Shown here: one piece after another, positions 1 through 7,005 of the stretch
Layout of the letters: each line of letters opens with the position of its first letter
How positions within the stretch are numbered: position 1 is the stretch's first letter
Assembly (NCBI GenBank): GCA_030824725.1
Contig: JAPJRE010000109.1
Coordinates: 1 to 10,752 of the forward strand
Direction: 5' to 3'
Source: Sphingomonas sp.
GTDB taxonomy: Bacteria; Pseudomonadota; Alphaproteobacteria; Sphingomonadales; Sphingomonadaceae
Length of the DNA: 10,752 nt
The notes under the pieces: generated by a model
Told to the model about the DNA's origin: nothing
Seen by the model: only the letters and a program-made list of their open reading frames with translations
The model's database searches: none
Program-made: the position numbers and the translations under genes

Positions 1-64
1 GAACATGGCAGAGCTTCCCCTCGGTTCTTTATAGTCGTGATTGCAACGGTTCGGCGCGAACTTC

Positions 65-1450
65 TCAGAAACGGCGCAGCTTGATCGAGCGGAAATCGAC
101 CCGGTCGCCATGATCCTGCAGCAGGATCGCGCCCTCGGCGGACGTCCCGAAGCCGGTGACCTTGGCGAACTTGCTCTCGGCGATTGTCGCCTTGAGCGCG
201 TCCGAGCCACGCTCATATTCGACGACCTTGAAGCCGTTCAGCCAATGCTCGACATGGTTGCCGCGGACCAGGATCGTCGCGCGGTTCCACTCGCCCGGCG
301 GGTTGTTGCGCTTGCCGGGGCTCGACGGGTCGGAAAGGTTGCGCGCCGGGATCAGGTCGTAGAGCGAGGCAAGCGTGCGGTTGCCGTCGCGGCCCATCTT
401 GGCATCGGGGTGCCGCGCGTCGTCGAGCAGCTGATATTCGAAGCCGACATTGGACACGCCGCCATTCTGCAGCGGCGGCAGGAGGTATTTGATGCCGCTA
501 TTGGCGCCCTCGCTCAGCCGGAAGTCGACCGAGAGCTCGAAATTGCGATAATTGGCGGCGGTGGCGATGTCGCCGCCATTCTTGTCCACGGTCAGGATGC
601 CGTCGGCGATGCTCCAGCCCTTGGCGGGGAAGGCGCCGCCCTTGGCCGAGCGCCAGCCCTTCGACGTGCGGCCGTCCCACAGCAAGGTCCAGCCGGCGCG
701 GCGCTCGGCGGCGGTCAGCTGGTTCGATTGCCAGCCCTGCTGCTCCACCTTGGTCTCGGGCAGGGCATAGCGGGCAGGGGAGTCGGTGATGATCCGAAGG
801 CCCTTGAAGCGTACCTCGGGCCCCTTGGCTGCGATGTCATCGGGCAGGGCATGGACCTGGAAGGCGAGGAAGCCGCGCGCATCGGTATCGTCGACGATGT
901 CGGCGGCGGGGACGCCATTGAGGAAGGTGCGAATACGGTTGCCGATCGCCTCGACGCGATAGTGGTTCCAGTCGCCGGATTTGAAGGCCTTGCGCGCCGC
1001 CTCGTTGCGGCCGAGCGTGAACAGCCATTGGCGGCGCTGCTCGTCATAGAGGCCGGCGCTCCACGCGCGCGGCGAGGGGTCGATCTCGGCCTGATAGCCG
1101 AACACCACGCCGTTCCGGTACTCTGGCCGGCTCTGGCCGCGGATCATCATGCCCGAGTTGAGCGACGGGTCGGTCTTTGCGTCGAACTCGACGATGAAGT
1201 CGCCATAGAGCTGGTCCGAGACCAGCCAGCTATTGCCCTTGCCGATCACCGCGCGGCCGACCAGTTCGTCGCCCACCACTTCGTAGGTCGCGTTGCCGCC
1301 GGTGCGGTGCCACCCGGAGAGGTCCGCCCTGGGCATGAGGTCGCGCCAGGGCGCAGCGGCGGGCGCGGTGCCGACGGGCGGGGCCGCGGCGAGGGGAAGC
1401 GTGCTTGCCGGCAGGGCGGCAAAGGCCAACAATGCGAATGTGCGAACCAC
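65..1450 (-). CDS. Secreted two-domain DUF1080 (3-keto-disaccharide hydrolase family) protein
   Basis: The 461-residue product has an N-terminal signal peptide (hydrophobic run at about residues 4-23, with Ala-rich sequence after it) and two tandem DUF1080/PF06439-type domains, at about residues 35-222 and 252-460. Domain 2 shows the family signatures best: 'GWTLLWDGRTSKGW', 'EGANSGIKYLL', 'FEYQLLDD', 'LYDLIP', 'GEWNRATILVRGNHVEHWLNG' (in part) and the closing 'ILLQDHGDRVDFRSIKLR'. Domain 1 has a similar but more diverged 'LNSGMMIRG', 'GDWNHYRVEAIGNRIRTFLNG' (in part) and 'VRFKGLRI'. Family members are known to bind or hydrolyse 3-keto-glycosides in the periplasm or at the cell surface; the substrate here is unknown. 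I chose the GTG start at 1450 because AGGGGAGAG lies 3 bases upstream of it. An in-frame ATG at 1465 would add five residues, but it has no good ribosome binding site and would place that purine tract inside the gene. The gene is divergent from the TonB-dependent receptor at 1733, which suggests a shared glycan-use role. Confidence 0.88.
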   Translation of the reverse strand: MVRTFALLAFAALPASTLPLAAAPPVGTAPAAAPWRDLMPRADLSGWHRTGGNATYEVVGDELVGRAVIGKGNSWLVSDQLYGDFIVEFDAKTDPSLNSGMMIRGQSRPEYRNGVVFGYQAEIDPSPRAWSAGLYDEQRRQWLFTLGRNEAARKAFKSGDWNHYRVEAIGNRIRTFLNGVPAADIVDDTDARGFLAFQVHALPDDIAAKGPEVRFKGLRIITDSPARYALPETKVEQQGWQSNQLTAAERRAGWTLLWDGRTSKGWRSAKGGAFPAKGWSIADGILTVDKNGGDIATAANYRNFELSVDFRLSEGANSGIKYLLPPLQNGGVSNVGFEYQLLDDARHPDAKMGRDGNRTLASLYDLIPARNLSDPSSPGKRNNPPGEWNRATILVRGNHVEHWLNGFKVVEYERGSDALKATIAESKFAKVTGFGTSAEGAILLQDHGDRVDFRSIKLRRF

Positions 1451-1560
1451 AGTCTCTCCCCTCATCCACGAAGTGGCCCCGTCCGCTTCCCAAAGGCTTG
1501 CGGCGAAAAGCTCTTGATGGCCTAGGCGTAAAACTTGGTCGGGCCACTTGCAAGCGCCTT

Positions 1561-1622
1561 GTCTGGCAGAGAATCGGCCTGACAACGCTATCTGGCAAAT
1601 TGGTCAGGCATAGTTGCCAGAC
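1561..1622. promoter_or_regulatory. Nested inverted repeats between divergent genes; candidate operator
   Basis: The 282-bp gap between the divergent DUF1080 and receptor genes holds an outer inverted repeat GTCTGGCA (1561-1568) / TGCCAGAC (1615-1622) and, inside it, GCCTGAC (1577-1583) / GTCAGGC (1603-1609). A further copy TCTGGCAA (1591-1598) can pair with TTGCCAGA (1614-1621). The repeats are perfect as read. The 14-mer TGACAACGCTATCT at 1580-1593 is a loose match to LacI-family operator architecture with a central CG, which is inference only. A repressor or activator binding here could control both genes. I do not see convincing -35/-10 boxes for either direction, so promoter positions are not called. 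Confidence 0.5.
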
Positions 1623-1682
1623 ACGATGCCGCCTGTTACGCAGTATTGCAGTCGGACACCCGCAGATGGGGGCGACACCACC

Positions 1683-1714
1683 CGCGCACCGAAACGCTTA
1701 GACACAGGTGCGCG
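1683..1714 (+). promoter_or_regulatory. Leader hairpin just upstream of the receptor ribosome binding site
   Basis: CGCGCACC (1683-1690) is perfectly complementary to GGTGCGCG (1707-1714), with a 16-base loop at 1691-1706. The hairpin ends 6 bases before the purine-rich ribosome binding site (1721-1730) of the receptor at 1733. It could be a 5' leader structure affecting translation or mRNA stability, or a protein-binding palindrome. The loop contains AAACGCTT, which resembles the AA-N-CG-N-TT core of LacI-type sites without the outer bases. Confidence 0.35.
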
Positions 1715-1732
1715 CGAAATGGGAGAGGGGAT

Positions 1733-4720
1733 ATGGACACCGTTCGTGGCCACAAACGCGCCTTGTTCGCATCGTGCAGCGCACTCGCCGCGCTGATCGC
1801 AACTTCCGCCGCCGCCCAGACCGCACCGGAGCAACCCGCCCCGGTGCAGACGGACGACGCGCAGAACAACGAAATCGTCGTCACCGGCTTCCGCGCCTCG
1901 CTCAACAGCGCGCTCAACCTGAAGCGCTCTGAGACCGCCGCGATCGACAGCATCGTTGCCGAAGATATCGGCAAGTTTCCCGATTCAAACCTCGCGGAGT
2001 CGATGCAGCGCATCCCCGGCGTCGCACTCTCCCGGGGGGACGGCGGCGAAGGGCGCAACATCTCGGTCCGCGGCCTCGGTGCGCAGTTCACCCGCGTGCG
2101 GATCAACGGCATGGAGGGCGTGTCGCAGGTCAGCGGCAGCGACATTCGCGGCGGCGTCGCGACCGGCCGCTCGTTCGACTTCGTGACCTTCCCGACCGAG
2201 ATTTTCTCGTCGCTCGCCGTACGCAAGACGACGTCGGCGGACGTGGAAGAGGGCTCGCTGGGCGCGACGGTCGATCTGCGGGCGCCCAAGCCCTTCGACC
2301 AGAAAAAGGACTTCGTCCTCTCCGCCACCGCGCGCGGCATCTACAACGACATTCGCAAGAACGTCGATCCGCGCCTCTCCGCGCTGGTTTCCAAGAAGTT
2401 CGGCGACAGCTTCGGGGTGCTCGGCAGCATCGCCTATTCGAAGCGCCATATCGACGAATATGCCTATTCGGCAGTCGATGTCGTGCCGACGACGGTCTAC
2501 GGCCTCGCCCAGCCGGCGGGCACGGCCAATGCCGGCGTGATCTTCCCGTTCTGCACCCCCGTAGGGTATGTCTACAAGGGCGCCCCCGTGAACAGCCCCG
2601 TGCCCGGCTATACCCAGCCGAGCGGCGCGGCGATCGGCGCCGACGCCAACAACTGCAGCACCAACAATCCGCGTACCGGCACGCAGGCGGCGTATGACTA
2701 TATCATGCAGCGCACCGGGGTGAACGGGAAGCCGGGCGGCGGCGTCTATCTGCCGCGCCTGCCGCGCCCGGTGAAGAGCAGCCAGAACCAGGAACGCCTC
2801 GCCGGCTCGCTGACCTTCCAGTGGAAGCCCGACGACAATACCGACATCTCGCTCGACGGCCTCTATTCGCGCTTCAAGGTCAATCGTCTTGACACGATGA
2901 TCGACGCGCGTTCGTTCGGTCGCGCGATCTCGAACAACGGGCAGCCGCTCACCTCGGTGCGCGAGATCGAGGTCGACGGCAACGGCTCGCTGGTCCACGG
3001 CCTGTTCGACGGCGTCGACCTGCGTTCGGAAATGCAGGACGAGCGCTTCACCTCCGAATACAAGCAGGCGAACCTCAATTTCGACCATCGCTTCTCGGAC
3101 GCTTTCCGACTGTTCGGCCTCGCCGGCATCAACCACTCGACGCTCGACGTGGATCGCCTGCAGGTGGCGATCGACGCGAACGACACGCGCAACTGGTCGA
3201 TCGATTTCCGCGACAATCCGAACATCCCGAAGATCGGCTACGGGATCGACACGACCAACGCCGCGCTGTTCCAGTACGGCCCGCCGCTCGCCAATGGCGA
3301 CCAGCGTGGCCAGCTCTCCAACTTCATCCGCCGCAACACGATCACCAGCAAGACCTTCGAGCTCAACGCCGACTGGAAGGTGACGCCGGGCTTCTCGCTC
3401 CAGGCGGGCGGCCAGTATCGCACCAACAAATACACCGCGCGCGAGCGCCAGCTCGCCACCAACACCCCGCTGGCGCTGCCGGCGGGCGCCTCGATCGCCA
3501 ATTTCAGCTTCGTCACCACCGGCATCGGCAAGAATCTCGGTGGCCAGCTGCAGGACTTCGTCTCGATCGATCCTGACAAGTTCCGCCAGGTCGTCGGGCT
3601 CGACAACTATGTCTATTGCAGCATCGAATGCGCCAAGGGCACCTATGGCGGCGTCGACGAGAAATACGCCTCGGGCTATCTGATGGCGAAGTTCGACACG
3701 GCGAATATCCTGCCCTTCGCACTGCGCGGCGATGCCGGGGTGCGCTATGTCCGCACCAGCCTCGATACCTATGGCCCGATCACCACCGCATCGCCGGCGG
3801 GATCGCTCTACCCGTCGCGTTTCGTCATCTCCAACGTCAGCCGCTCCTATGAGGACTGGCTGCCGTCGATGAACCTCGCGCTCGATATCACGCCCAGCCT
3901 GATCGCACGCGTTTCGGCGGCGCGGGTGATGTCGCGGCCCGCCTATGGCCAGCTTATTCCGGCGGGTTCGGCGAACCTGGTGATCCAGACCGCGTCGTTC
4001 AGCAACCCGTTCCTCGATCCGATCCGCGCCAATACCTTCGACGCCGCGCTCGAATGGTATTTCCGCCCCGGTTCGCTGCTCTCGGTCGCCTATTTCCACA
4101 AGGACATCGAGACCTATATCCAGACGACTAGCCAGAGCCTGGCCTTCCAGGACATCGGCCTGCCGCTGTCGCTGCTCAACGGCACGCAGCTGCGCCCGAG
4201 CGACCAGTTCACCGTCCAGCGGAGCAACAACACGCCCGGCGGCCCGCTGCGCGGCGTCGAAGTGAACGTGCAGCTGCCCTTCACCTTCCTGCCGGGCGTG
4301 CTCAAGAATTTCGGCGCGCTGGGCAACTTCACCCGGGTGCGTTCCAACATCAACTACATCATCTCGCCGACGCTCTCGCGCACCGCGCCGCTGGTCGGCC
4401 TGTCGCCCGAGACGGCGAGCGGCACGCTCTATTACGAGGACAGCAAGTTCAGCATCCGCTCGACGGTCAACTATCGCTCGTCGTTCCTGACGGCGGTGCC
4501 GAGCGGTTCCGTCGACGCGGACTCGACCGCCAATGCCCGCTCGATCTTCGTCGACGCCTCGGCCTCGTACAATCTTAGCGAGCATATCAAGCTGATCGCC
4601 GAGGTGCAGAACATCACCAACGAAACCAACCGGCTGACGGTGGACACGGTTCGCAAGGATCCGCTCTACACCGCCTATTTCGGCCGGACCTATGCGCTGG
4701 CGGTGAACTTCGTATTTTGA
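1733..4720 (+). CDS. TonB-dependent outer-membrane receptor (Caulobacter/Xanthomonas-type, probably oligosaccharide uptake)
   Basis: This 995-residue receptor imports a substrate across the outer membrane using TonB energy. The signal peptide covers residues 1-28 (ending 'TSAAA', then Q). 'NEIVVTG' at about 46-52 is the TonB-box/plug entry motif, followed by 'AEDIGKFPDSNLAESMQRIPGV' (in part) and 'ISVRGLGAQFTRVRINGMEG' at about 76-130, the hallmark plug sequence of the TIGR01782-like group. The rest is a beta-barrel ending in '...YALAVNFVF' with the expected terminal Phe. Cys pairs at 274/308 and 629/633 lie in probable surface loops and could form disulfides. The start at 1733 is set by GGGAGAGGGG at 1721-1730 and by the signal peptide; upstream in-frame codons lack these. 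The length is normal for this subgroup and the frame is intact. Members often take up plant-derived oligosaccharides; the divergent DUF1080 gene supports that, but the substrate is not shown by the sequence. Confidence 0.95.
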   Translation: MDTVRGHKRALFASCSALAALIATSAAAQTAPEQPAPVQTDDAQNNEIVVTGFRASLNSALNLKRSETAAIDSIVAEDIGKFPDSNLAESMQRIPGVALSRGDGGEGRNISVRGLGAQFTRVRINGMEGVSQVSGSDIRGGVATGRSFDFVTFPTEIFSSLAVRKTTSADVEEGSLGATVDLRAPKPFDQKKDFVLSATARGIYNDIRKNVDPRLSALVSKKFGDSFGVLGSIAYSKRHIDEYAYSAVDVVPTTVYGLAQPAGTANAGVIFPFCTPVGYVYKGAPVNSPVPGYTQPSGAAIGADANNCSTNNPRTGTQAAYDYIMQRTGVNGKPGGGVYLPRLPRPVKSSQNQERLAGSLTFQWKPDDNTDISLDGLYSRFKVNRLDTMIDARSFGRAISNNGQPLTSVREIEVDGNGSLVHGLFDGVDLRSEMQDERFTSEYKQANLNFDHRFSDAFRLFGLAGINHSTLDVDRLQVAIDANDTRNWSIDFRDNPNIPKIGYGIDTTNAALFQYGPPLANGDQRGQLSNFIRRNTITSKTFELNADWKVTPGFSLQAGGQYRTNKYTARERQLATNTPLALPAGASIANFSFVTTGIGKNLGGQLQDFVSIDPDKFRQVVGLDNYVYCSIECAKGTYGGVDEKYASGYLMAKFDTANILPFALRGDAGVRYVRTSLDTYGPITTASPAGSLYPSRFVISNVSRSYEDWLPSMNLALDITPSLIARVSAARVMSRPAYGQLIPAGSANLVIQTASFSNPFLDPIRANTFDAALEWYFRPGSLLSVAYFHKDIETYIQTTSQSLAFQDIGLPLSLLNGTQLRPSDQFTVQRSNNTPGGPLRGVEVNVQLPFTFLPGVLKNFGALGNFTRVRSNINYIISPTLSRTAPLVGLSPETASGTLYYEDSKFSIRSTVNYRSSFLTAVPSGSVDADSTANARSIFVDASASYNLSEHIKLIAEVQNITNETNRLTVDTVRKDPLYTAYFGRTYALAVNFVF

Positions 4721-4726
4721 CGCTTT

Positions 4727-4755
4727 GCCGGGGCAGGCAGGTTGTCTGCCCCGGC
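4727..4755 (+). terminator. GC-rich hairpin after the first receptor gene
   Basis: GCCGGGGCAG (4727-4736) and CTGCCCCGGC (4746-4755) form a perfect 10-bp stem with a 9-base loop, starting 6 bases after the receptor stop codon. There is no T tract on the plus strand, so it is a strong hairpin terminator or 3'-end stabiliser rather than a textbook intrinsic terminator. It may also block minus-strand transcription arriving from the pseudogene region. Confidence 0.6.
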
Positions 4756-4789
4756 CTGTTGCCGGTGGGATGTGCTCCACGCGCACGCT

Positions 4790-5186
4790 CTAACAACCGG
4801 CTTCTATGCCCAGACGACCGATCGGCCCCGACGAACGGCGCCCATATGCGGCGCTGAAGAGGATTCCGACGAAGAGCCATATGCCCATCAGCCCCTAAGG
4901 CCGCCAATCCGCTTCGATGCCGATGAAGATAAGCCCGATCGCACAGATTGCGCCCAAATGGGAAACGGCCCGCGTCGAACCGCGCGGCAGTCGGGAGGCG
5001 GCAGTCTCGTTGAGCTCTGGGTGCCGCTCGGTCACGCGTGCCGCGGAGAGGCAGATGCTGGCATATTTGAGCAGGTTCGGGATGTTCACTGCCAGGAACA
5101 GGAAGCTCAGTTCCATCGGCAGGAACAGGCCGACACAGCCGACCACGAAAACGGCGAGCAGCGCCACATGGGGCGTCTTCCAGCGT
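4790..5186 (-). pseudogene. C-terminal fragment of an APC-family (amino acid) permease, with an internal stop
   Basis: Read from 5186 leftwards, the frame gives 'SRWKTPHVALLAVFVVGCVG' (in part), then 'LFLPMELSFLFLAVNIPNLL' (in part), then 'KYASICLSAARVTERHPELN' (in part). This looks like the last membrane segments of an amino acid/polyamine/organocation permease. After 'GIEADWRP' there is an in-frame TAG (5'-cta on plus, 4895-4897). The same frame then continues with 'GLMGIWLFVGILFSAAYG' to a second stop at 4790-4792, so the TAG probably interrupts the original last membrane helix. No start codon or N-terminal part is present; at about 5186 the frame runs into an unrelated receptor fragment. 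Family identity is moderate, since only about 130 residues remain. Confidence 0.6.
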
Positions 5187-5187
5187 G

Positions 5188-5360
5188 ACGGAAGCCCTGC
5201 GAATAGGTCGCACGGAACGAAACCTGCTCGATCGGGCTGAACTTCGCACCTACCTTGGGCGAGAAGCGGCTGTAGCCCTGCGAATAGTGATCGTAGCGGC
5301 CCGACACGTTGAGATCGAGGGTGCGCGTGAACGGCGCGTCGATCTCGAAGAAGCCCGGCG
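5188..5360 (-). pseudogene. Internal fragment of a third TonB-dependent receptor
   Basis: About 58 residues on the minus strand read 'FFEIDAPFTRTLDLNVSGRY' (in part), then 'DHYSQGYSRFSPKVGAKFSP' (in part), then 'IEQVSFRATYSQGFR'. This matches the mid-barrel region of TonB-dependent receptors, where 'sGRYDhYS...pKvgakw.P...lrlraTYs.gFRaP' is typical. The match stops exactly at 'GFR'; the next bases belong to the permease fragment in another frame. On the other side it abuts the cut end of the IS256 transposase. It is not a copy of either intact receptor in the window: the equivalent stretch of the receptor at 7248 reads 'RGEHYSDFGDTANGKLSARY'. Both borders are approximate to within about 15 bases. 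Confidence 0.7.
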
Positions 5361-6055
5361 CGTCAGCTTGCGCAGGAAGGCGGTCCAGAACGGCTCGGCT
5401 TCCGAGGGGCCGATATCCATCCCTACACGGTCTTTCCAGCGATGCTACGCATCGCCGGAACCTAGGGCCGTTCCGCCCAGCACTTCGCGGCGGCCGTCGC
5501 TGTTGACACCGACCGCGACGATCACCGCGACCGAGACGATCCGGCCGTTCTGGCGGACCTTCACGTACGTGGCGTCGATCCACAGATACGGCCAGTCGCC
5601 TTCGATCGGGCGGTCGAGAAAGCGTGGACGCGCTCGTCGAGTTCCTCGCACACCCGGCTGACCTTGCTTTTCGAGATGCCGTCCATGCCGAGCGCCTTGA
5701 GCGGGTCATCGACCGAGCGCGTCGAGATCCCTTGGATATAGGCGTCCTGGATCACTGCGGTCAGCGCCCGCTCGGCCATGCGCCGCGGCTCCAGAAAGCC
5801 CGGAAAGTAGCTGCCCTTGCGTAGCTTGGGGATCCGCAGCTCGACGGTGCCGGCCCGGGTCTGCCAATCGCGATCGCGATAGCCGTTACGCTGCACCAGC
5901 CGCGTCGGTGACTTCTCCCCATGCCCAGCGCCGGTCAGCGCACCGACCTCAATCTCCATCAGCCGCTCCGCGGCAAATGCGATCATCTCGCGCAAAATAT
6001 CCGCGTCCGGAGTCTTCTCCACCAGCGAACGCAGGTGCATCAACGGATCGGTCAT
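5360..6055 (-). pseudogene. IS256-family transposase, truncated and frameshifted
   Basis: The gene starts with ATG at 6055 ('MTDPLMHLRSLVEKTPDADI'), behind GGAAGGAA. It carries typical IS256 mutator-type sequence: 'EVGALTGAGHGEKSPTRLVQ' (in part), 'RNGYRDRDWQTRAGTVELRI' (in part), 'KGSYFPGFLEPRRMAERAL', 'YIQGISTRSVDDPLKALGMD' (in part). Near 5617-5622 one base is missing: 'DERVHAF' should continue 'LDRPIEGDWPYLWIDATYVK' (in part), which lies in the next frame. That block holds the first catalytic Asp ('WIDATY'). After 'GRREVLG' a 54-bp insertion adds an in-frame TAG (5445-5447), then the frame resumes with 'MDIGPSEAEPFWTAFLRKL' and ends at the junction with a receptor fragment. About the last half of a normal product of roughly 400 residues is absent, including the later catalytic residues. 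It cannot encode an active transposase. Confidence 0.88.
5421..5477. repeat. 54-bp palindromic insertion inside the IS256 transposase
   Basis: The expected transposase reading 'EVLG-MDIGPSEAE' is split by 54 extra bases (57 bases including one glycine codon that could belong to either side). The insert holds two adjacent perfect hairpins: GCGATGC (5439-5445) / GCATCGC (5449-5455) with a 3-base loop, and CGGAAC (5456-5461) / GTTCCG (5470-5475) with an 8-base loop. The length is a multiple of three, so the frame is restored after it, but it brings one stop codon. Its form is like a REP-type or miniature palindromic element; I do not recognise the family. Confidence 0.6.
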
Positions 6056-6154
6056 CGTGATTCCTTCCGTCAGGTTCGAGTGTCGCAACCCAAACCTAAC
6101 CGAAAATCACGGTGACCAACTCTGCCCCCTAGCTACACCACGCCGTGGGACACG

Positions 6155-6174
6155 ACCCGCGCGGACCCGCGCGG
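6155..6174. repeat. Perfect tandem 10-bp repeat between the two IS remnants
   Basis: ACCCGCGCGG occurs twice head to tail (6155-6164 and 6165-6174), right at the outer edge of the IS256 remnant. The remaining bases to the IS5 boundary (6175-6212) show no gene. The repeat may be slippage in GC-rich flank DNA. Confidence 0.55.
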
Positions 6175-6209
6175 CCCCGTCGAGCAGCGGGCGCGCGCAT
6201 CCCTATACT

Positions 6210-7005
6210 CTAGGTCCTGTAGACAAAGTTGGGCAGCCATCGGCGGATGCCGGTGAGATTGAGGAAACTGGCGAACGAGAGCGCGGTTTTGTCGTAGCGG
6301 GTGGCAATGCGGCGTTGTTGCTTGAGGTAGCCGAACATGCGCTCGATGCGGTTACGGTCTCGGTATCGGCGGAAGTCGCAGGTGGTGGGTTCGTGCCGGT
6401 TGGCCTTTGGCGGGATGATCGGCAGGATACCGCGGATCAACAGGCTCGCCCGAACCGCATCGCCGTCATAGCCTTTATCGGCCAGCAGCGCGTTGGGCTT
6501 GTTGACCGGCAGCGCCATGATGCCGTCGACGGCACCGCAATCCTACGCTTCGCCGCCCGTCAGGAGGAAGCCGAGAGGGCGTCCCTGATTGTCACAGCGG
6601 GCGTGGACCTTGCACGTAAAGCCGCCGCGTGATCGACCAAAAGCCTCCTACTAAAAGCCTCCTTATGAGTCCCTCTTTAGCGCCCGCTGCCGAAACATGG
6701 CCGCGAACCGTCGTGCTGTCGATCATGTGCTGCCAGTCGTCGGTCAGCCCGAACTCGACCAGCGTGGCCAAGATGGCATCCCAGACGCCGTGTTCCGCCC
6801 AACGCCGGAACCGCACATAGACCGAGTTCCACTTGCCGTAGCGCTCGTGCATGTCGCGCCACGGACAACCGACCCGCAGTACATGCAGCATCCCGTTTAG
6901 AAATCGCCGATTGTCATGGGAGGGGCGCGCCTTTCGGCCGCGCTCGGACGGCAGCAGCCCCTCTAGCACCGCCCATTCCTCGTCCGTCAGATCGCCACGC
7001 GCCAT
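6210..7005 (-). pseudogene. IS5-family (IS427-type) DDE transposase with two frameshifts and a nonsense codon
   Basis: The start ATG at 7005 follows GGGGAG and gives 'MARGDLTDEEWAVLEGLLPS' (in part), the standard IS5/IS427 N-terminus, then 'DNRRFLNGMLHVLRVGCPWR' (in part) and 'DDWQHMIDSTTVRGHVSAAG' (in part) with the first catalytic Asp ('IDSTTVRGH'). After 'AAGAK' one base is missing at about 6671-6675, and a 14-base duplication (AAAAGCCTCCT at 6639-6649 and again 6653-6663) follows; the net shift is +1. The true frame then reads 'GRSRGGFTCKVHARCDNQGR' (in part) and 'PLGFLLTGGEA', hits TAG at 6543-6545 where a Ser codon is expected, and continues 'DCGAVDGIMALPVNKPNALL' (in part), 'ADKGYDGDAVR' (second Asp) and 'RNRIERMFGYLKQQRRIATR' (in part, catalytic Glu) to the stop at 6210. 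Corrected, it would encode about 260 residues, the normal size. The TAG stop at the end is completed by the flanking target bases. Confidence 0.9.

Larger units (their letters stand above)
5360..6156 (-). mobile_element. IS256-family insertion sequence remnant, 3' part deleted
   Basis: The transposase start side is intact. Upstream of the gene is a stretch reading (minus strand) GTCGTGTCCCACGGCGTGG, followed by a pyrimidine-poor leader, which I take as the terminal inverted repeat region near 6130-6156. The exact outer base is not certain. The element breaks off at about 5360 within the catalytic half of the transposase, where receptor sequence begins, so the second terminal repeat is missing and no target duplication can be defined. 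Confidence 0.65.

Noticed and set aside
49..61. Short palindrome GTTCG/CGAAC just after the DUF1080 stop as a terminator
   Set aside because: Only a 5-bp stem with a 3-base loop and no T tract; too weak to call. The other bases of 1-64 show no supported feature.
41..1525. A 494-residue open frame on the plus strand opposite the DUF1080 gene
   Set aside because: The minus-strand reading has a signal peptide and two clear DUF1080 domains; the plus reading has only low-complexity Ala/Gly/Arg sequence.
1614..1649. TTGCCA as a -35 box of the receptor promoter
   Set aside because: At normal spacing the -10 candidates (TTACGC or TACGCA) are poor, so I could not place a promoter.
1985..4786. A 933-residue open frame on the minus strand opposite the first receptor
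   Set aside because: It is rich in Arg, Ala, Asp and Val with no domain, signal peptide or ribosome binding site, and lies entirely opposite a convincing receptor. Long antisense frames are common in GC-rich DNA.
4614..5249. A 211-residue minus-strand frame and several plus-strand frames across the pseudogene zone
   Set aside because: They are frame shadows of the receptor, permease and IS256 fragments; no family motif is visible in them.
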